Shown here in pieces: positions 15,717 through 17,771 of a stretch of DNA of 17,771 nt. The DNA is from CAIPFQ01 sp035480615 (GTDB lineage: Bacteria; Chlamydiota; Chlamydiia; Chlamydiales; SM23-39): positions 1 to 17,771 of the forward strand of contig DATIHO010000022.1 of assembly GCA_035480615.1 (NCBI GenBank), written 5' to 3'. Under the pieces are notes generated by a model. It was not told where the DNA came from. It did no database searches and saw only the letters and a program-made list of their open reading frames with translations. Within the stretch, counting starts at the first letter, position 1. The number at the start of each line of letters is the position of its first letter. The position numbers and the translations under genes are program-made.

Positions 15717-17464
15717 TCAAGAGATGGATCGATGAGATGGCCGCGCTTTGCCGCCCGGAGCGCGTCCATCTTTGCGATGGATCAGAAAGAGAGTTTGATA
15801 AAATCGCTGCGGAAATGGTTGCAGCCGGCGCGTTGGTGCCTCTAAATCCTCAAAAAAGACCCCATAGTTTTTGGTGTCGATCCGATCCGGAAGATGTCGC
15901 CAGAGTTGAAGAAAACACTTTTATCTGTTCAGAAAAAAAAGAAGACGCCGGACCCACAAACAATTGGAGCGATCCGCGCGAGATGCATGGCCGCCTAAAA
16001 ACCCTGTTCAATGGATGCATGCAGGGGAGAACCATGTATGTGGTCCCTTACTGCATGGGGCCTCTCGGATCTCCCTACGCCCGCTTCGGGGTGGAAATTA
16101 CAGATTCTCCTTATGTTGTGCTCAACATGAAGCTCATGACTCGTATGGGAAAAGATGTGCTTGAACATCTTCAGGAGGGGGCTTTTATTCCGGGGGTGCA
16201 TTCGATAGGCTCTCCATTGAAAAGCAATGAAAAAGATGTGCCTTGGCCCTGTAATCCAAAAAACAGGTGGATCGTCCATTTTCCTGAAGAGCGATCGATT
16301 TGGTCATTTGGCAGCGGCTATGGAGGGAATGCATTGCTTGGGAAGAAATGTTTTGCGCTCAGGATTGCTTCTGCGATTGGGCGGGATGAGGGCTGGCTTG
16401 CCGAACATATGCTGATTTTGGGAATCACAAATCCTCAAGGTGAGAAAAAATACATGGCCGCTGCTTTCCCTAGCGCTTGCGGAAAAACTAATTTGGCAAT
16501 GCTCACTCCCTCGCTTCCAGGATGGAAAGTAGAAACGGTGGGAGATGACATTGCATGGATGCATTTTGGATCGGATGGGCTGCTGTATGCGATCAACCCT
16601 GAAGCGGGATATTTTGGGGTTGCTCCGGGGACTTCAATGAAAACCAATCCCAATGCGATGCGCGCCTTATCTAAAAACGCCCTTTTTACCAACGTAGCTC
16701 TCACTGAAGACAAAGATGTGTGGTGGGAAGGGATGGATGGGCCGGCTCCGAAACATCTAACCTCTTGGATGGGGACTTTATGGGATCCTTCCTTAAAAAC
16801 AAAAGCGGCTCACCCCAATTCAAGGTTTACAGTGGATGCAAAACAGTGTCCAATTTATGACAAGCAAGCGGAAAATCCTAATGGAGTACCCATTTCCGCA
16901 ATTCTTTTCGGAGGAAGACGCGCTTCCACTGTGCCGCTCGTTTTTGAAGCATTTAATTGGTCGCATGGGGTGTTTTTAGGAGCCAGTGTTTCTTCGGAAA
17001 CAACAGCTGCGGCGCAAGGGGAGACTGGCAAGTTGCGACATGATCCATTTGCAATGCTCCCTTTTTGCGGATATCACATGGGAGATTATTTCAATCATTG
17101 GTTGAAGATGGGAGAAGCCGGGGATCCTTCCGGATTGCCTCGCATTTACTATGTGAATTGGTTTCAAAAAAATGAAACAGGCCAATTTCTTTGGCCCGGG
17201 TTCGGGGAAAATGCGCGCGTTTTAAAATGGATTTTCGAAAGGACTGCAGGAAAAGGGGAAGCGATTCAATCGCCTCTGGGATATCTTCCAAAAACATTGG
17301 ATTTGAAAGGGATTGAATCGATTCCTTTGCAAAAGCTTCTCGAAGTGGATCGCAGCGCATGGATGAAAGAATGCGATCTTTTAGCTGAATATTTTCAAAT
17401 ATTTGGCGATAGAATGCCCCAAAAACTAATGGATGAGCTCCATAGCCTGCGAGAGCGTTTATAA
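15713..17464 (+). CDS. pckG: Phosphoenolpyruvate carboxykinase, GTP-dependent
   Basis: A 583-residue enzyme converting oxaloacetate and GTP to phosphoenolpyruvate, GDP and CO2, at the first step of gluconeogenesis from TCA intermediates. The GTP-type signature is clear: FPSACGKTNLAML with hyper-reactive C256, K258 and T259; the kinase-2 motif VGDDIAWM (D278, D279); YVVPYCMGPLGSPYARFGVE upstream; NPEAGYFGVAPGTS; and GRRASTVPLVFEAFNW-x-H-GVFLGA near the C-terminal third. Length is normal for the GTP class. It starts with GTG at 15713, overlapping the mreB TGA as GTGA, so translation is likely coupled. No own promoter is evident. The position matches CT710. Confidence 0.97.
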   Translation: MIKRWIDEMAALCRPERVHLCDGSEREFDKIAAEMVAAGALVPLNPQKRPHSFWCRSDPEDVARVEENTFICSEKKEDAGPTNNWSDPREMHGRLKTLFNGCMQGRTMYVVPYCMGPLGSPYARFGVEITDSPYVVLNMKLMTRMGKDVLEHLQEGAFIPGVHSIGSPLKSNEKDVPWPCNPKNRWIVHFPEERSIWSFGSGYGGNALLGKKCFALRIASAIGRDEGWLAEHMLILGITNPQGEKKYMAAAFPSACGKTNLAMLTPSLPGWKVETVGDDIAWMHFGSDGLLYAINPEAGYFGVAPGTSMKTNPNAMRALSKNALFTNVALTEDKDVWWEGMDGPAPKHLTSWMGTLWDPSLKTKAAHPNSRFTVDAKQCPIYDKQAENPNGVPISAILFGGRRASTVPLVFEAFNWSHGVFLGASVSSETTAAAQGETGKLRHDPFAMLPFCGYHMGDYFNHWLKMGEAGDPSGLPRIYYVNWFQKNETGQFLWPGFGENARVLKWIFERTAGKGEAIQSPLGYLPKTLDLKGIESIPLQKLLEVDRSAWMKECDLLAEYFQIFGDRMPQKLMDELHSLRERL

Positions 17465-17505
17465 CCTGCCGCAACTTACTTGTTTTAAGTGGCTTAAATA
17501 TATGT

Positions 17506-17546
17506 ATTGCATTCCATTTATTTTCTAGGATATAGTGGAGTGCAAT
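17506..17546 (+). promoter_or_regulatory. Promoter overlapped by an 11-bp palindrome, upstream of the AAA stub
   Basis: ATTGCATTCCA (17506-17516) and TGGAGTGCAAT (17536-17546) are inverted repeats with one mismatch. A likely promoter, TTGCAT (17507-17512) with 18 bases to TATAGT (17531-17536), lies inside the palindrome, so a repressor bound there would block polymerase. The ATG of the stub follows at 17549. Confidence 0.5.
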
Positions 17547-17548
17547 CC

Positions 17549-17668
17549 ATGATAGATGATCTTCAAGCCTTAAGCCGCCAATTTTTAGAAATTAAAAATT
17601 CTTCTTATAGAAGATATTTCATTCAAACGACCGCTCTTCAAAACATGATCAAATATGGTCATACATAA
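17549..17668 (+). pseudogene. N-terminal stub of a DUF4143-type AAA ATPase (39 codons)
   Basis: The 39 residues begin MIDDLQALSRQFLEIKNSSY and continue RRYFIQTT, which is how AAA_14/DUF4143 ATPases begin just before their Walker A loop. After FIQTT the sequence diverges (ALQNMIKYGHT) and stops. No GxxGxGKT appears in any frame downstream within the window, so nearly the whole ATPase is missing. The promoter and palindrome upstream are retained. Identification is from memory of the family. The alternative is an unrelated short peptide. Confidence 0.5.
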
Positions 17669-17688
17669 CCAAATGATCAGCTTTTGAT

Positions 17689-17708
17689 CGAGGACTATCA
17701 TGTCCTCG
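17689..17708 (+). terminator. Possible hairpin terminator after the AAA stub
   Basis: CGAGGAC (17689-17695) pairs with GTCCTCG (17702-17708) around a 6-base loop. The stem can extend outward by a few weak pairs, and GTTTAATTT follows. The T-run is short, so strength is uncertain. It could end the pckG transcript or that of the stub. The remaining bases to 17771 show no recognisable gene. Confidence 0.4.
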
Positions 17709-17771
17709 GTTTAATTTCCTGGTGCTGCGAATAACTTCGCCGCTTTGCCCCCGCGAATGTATCAATACACC

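Noticed and set aside
1..17771. CRISPR array, prophage or insertion sequence transposase
   Set aside because: No regularly spaced repeats, phage structural genes or DDE/serine transposase motifs are visible on either strand.
17669..17771. Continuation of the ATPase or another gene at the right edge
   Set aside because: Frames here (for example DQLLIEDYHVLGLISWCCE) do not show Walker motifs or any family pattern I recognise, and the window ends too soon to judge.

Overview
The window reads as a chromosomal segment of an environmental (amoeba-symbiont-like, order Parachlamydiales) member of the Chlamydiae. The main reason is gene order. The right half carries clpX, clpP and tig with a tRNA-Gly on the minus strand, divergent from an SNF2 helicase, mreB and GTP-type PEP carboxykinase on the plus strand. 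I recall the same order in Chlamydia trachomatis (CT705 to CT710). A serine/threonine kinase and a large protein resembling a type III secretion translocator fit that assignment. Genus cannot be fixed from the sequence alone.

Positions 1-2600 are an accessory 'graveyard'. A GxxExxY (PDDEXK_3) gene with a frameshifted C-terminus sits exactly between two ~69-bp inverted repeats (1-69 and 488-556). Next come a probable broken DUF4160 remnant, a complete small DUF2442 gene, and an AlbA_2/HATPase (Schlafen-like) gene that has lost its middle and is frameshifted.

Positions 2602-6855 look host-interaction related. A kinase with a C-terminal, catalytically dead SpoIIE-type phosphatase domain (minus) diverges across a 140-bp AT-rich spacer from an 806-residue YopB/SseC/CopB-like protein (plus). 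The second gene ends 3 nt before a near-perfect 72-bp inverted repeat with a 27-nt loop (6683-6854). That repeat also covers most of the stop codon of the convergent glycosyltransferase-like gene.

Positions 6853-10994 form a minus-strand unit: promoter, tRNA-Gly(GCC), trigger factor (GTG start), an internal promoter over the tig stop codon, clpP, clpX (ATGA overlap) and the glycosyltransferase-like gene 11 nt later. It couples nascent-chain folding to ClpXP proteolysis.

Positions 11129-17464 form a plus-strand unit: a SWIM-zinc-finger SNF2 helicase, mreB (10 nt gap) and pckG (GTGA overlap). After it lies a 39-codon stub resembling the N-terminus of a DUF4143-type AAA ATPase. A palindrome overlapping its likely promoter precedes the stub, and a hairpin follows. 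The end of the window shows no recognisable gene.
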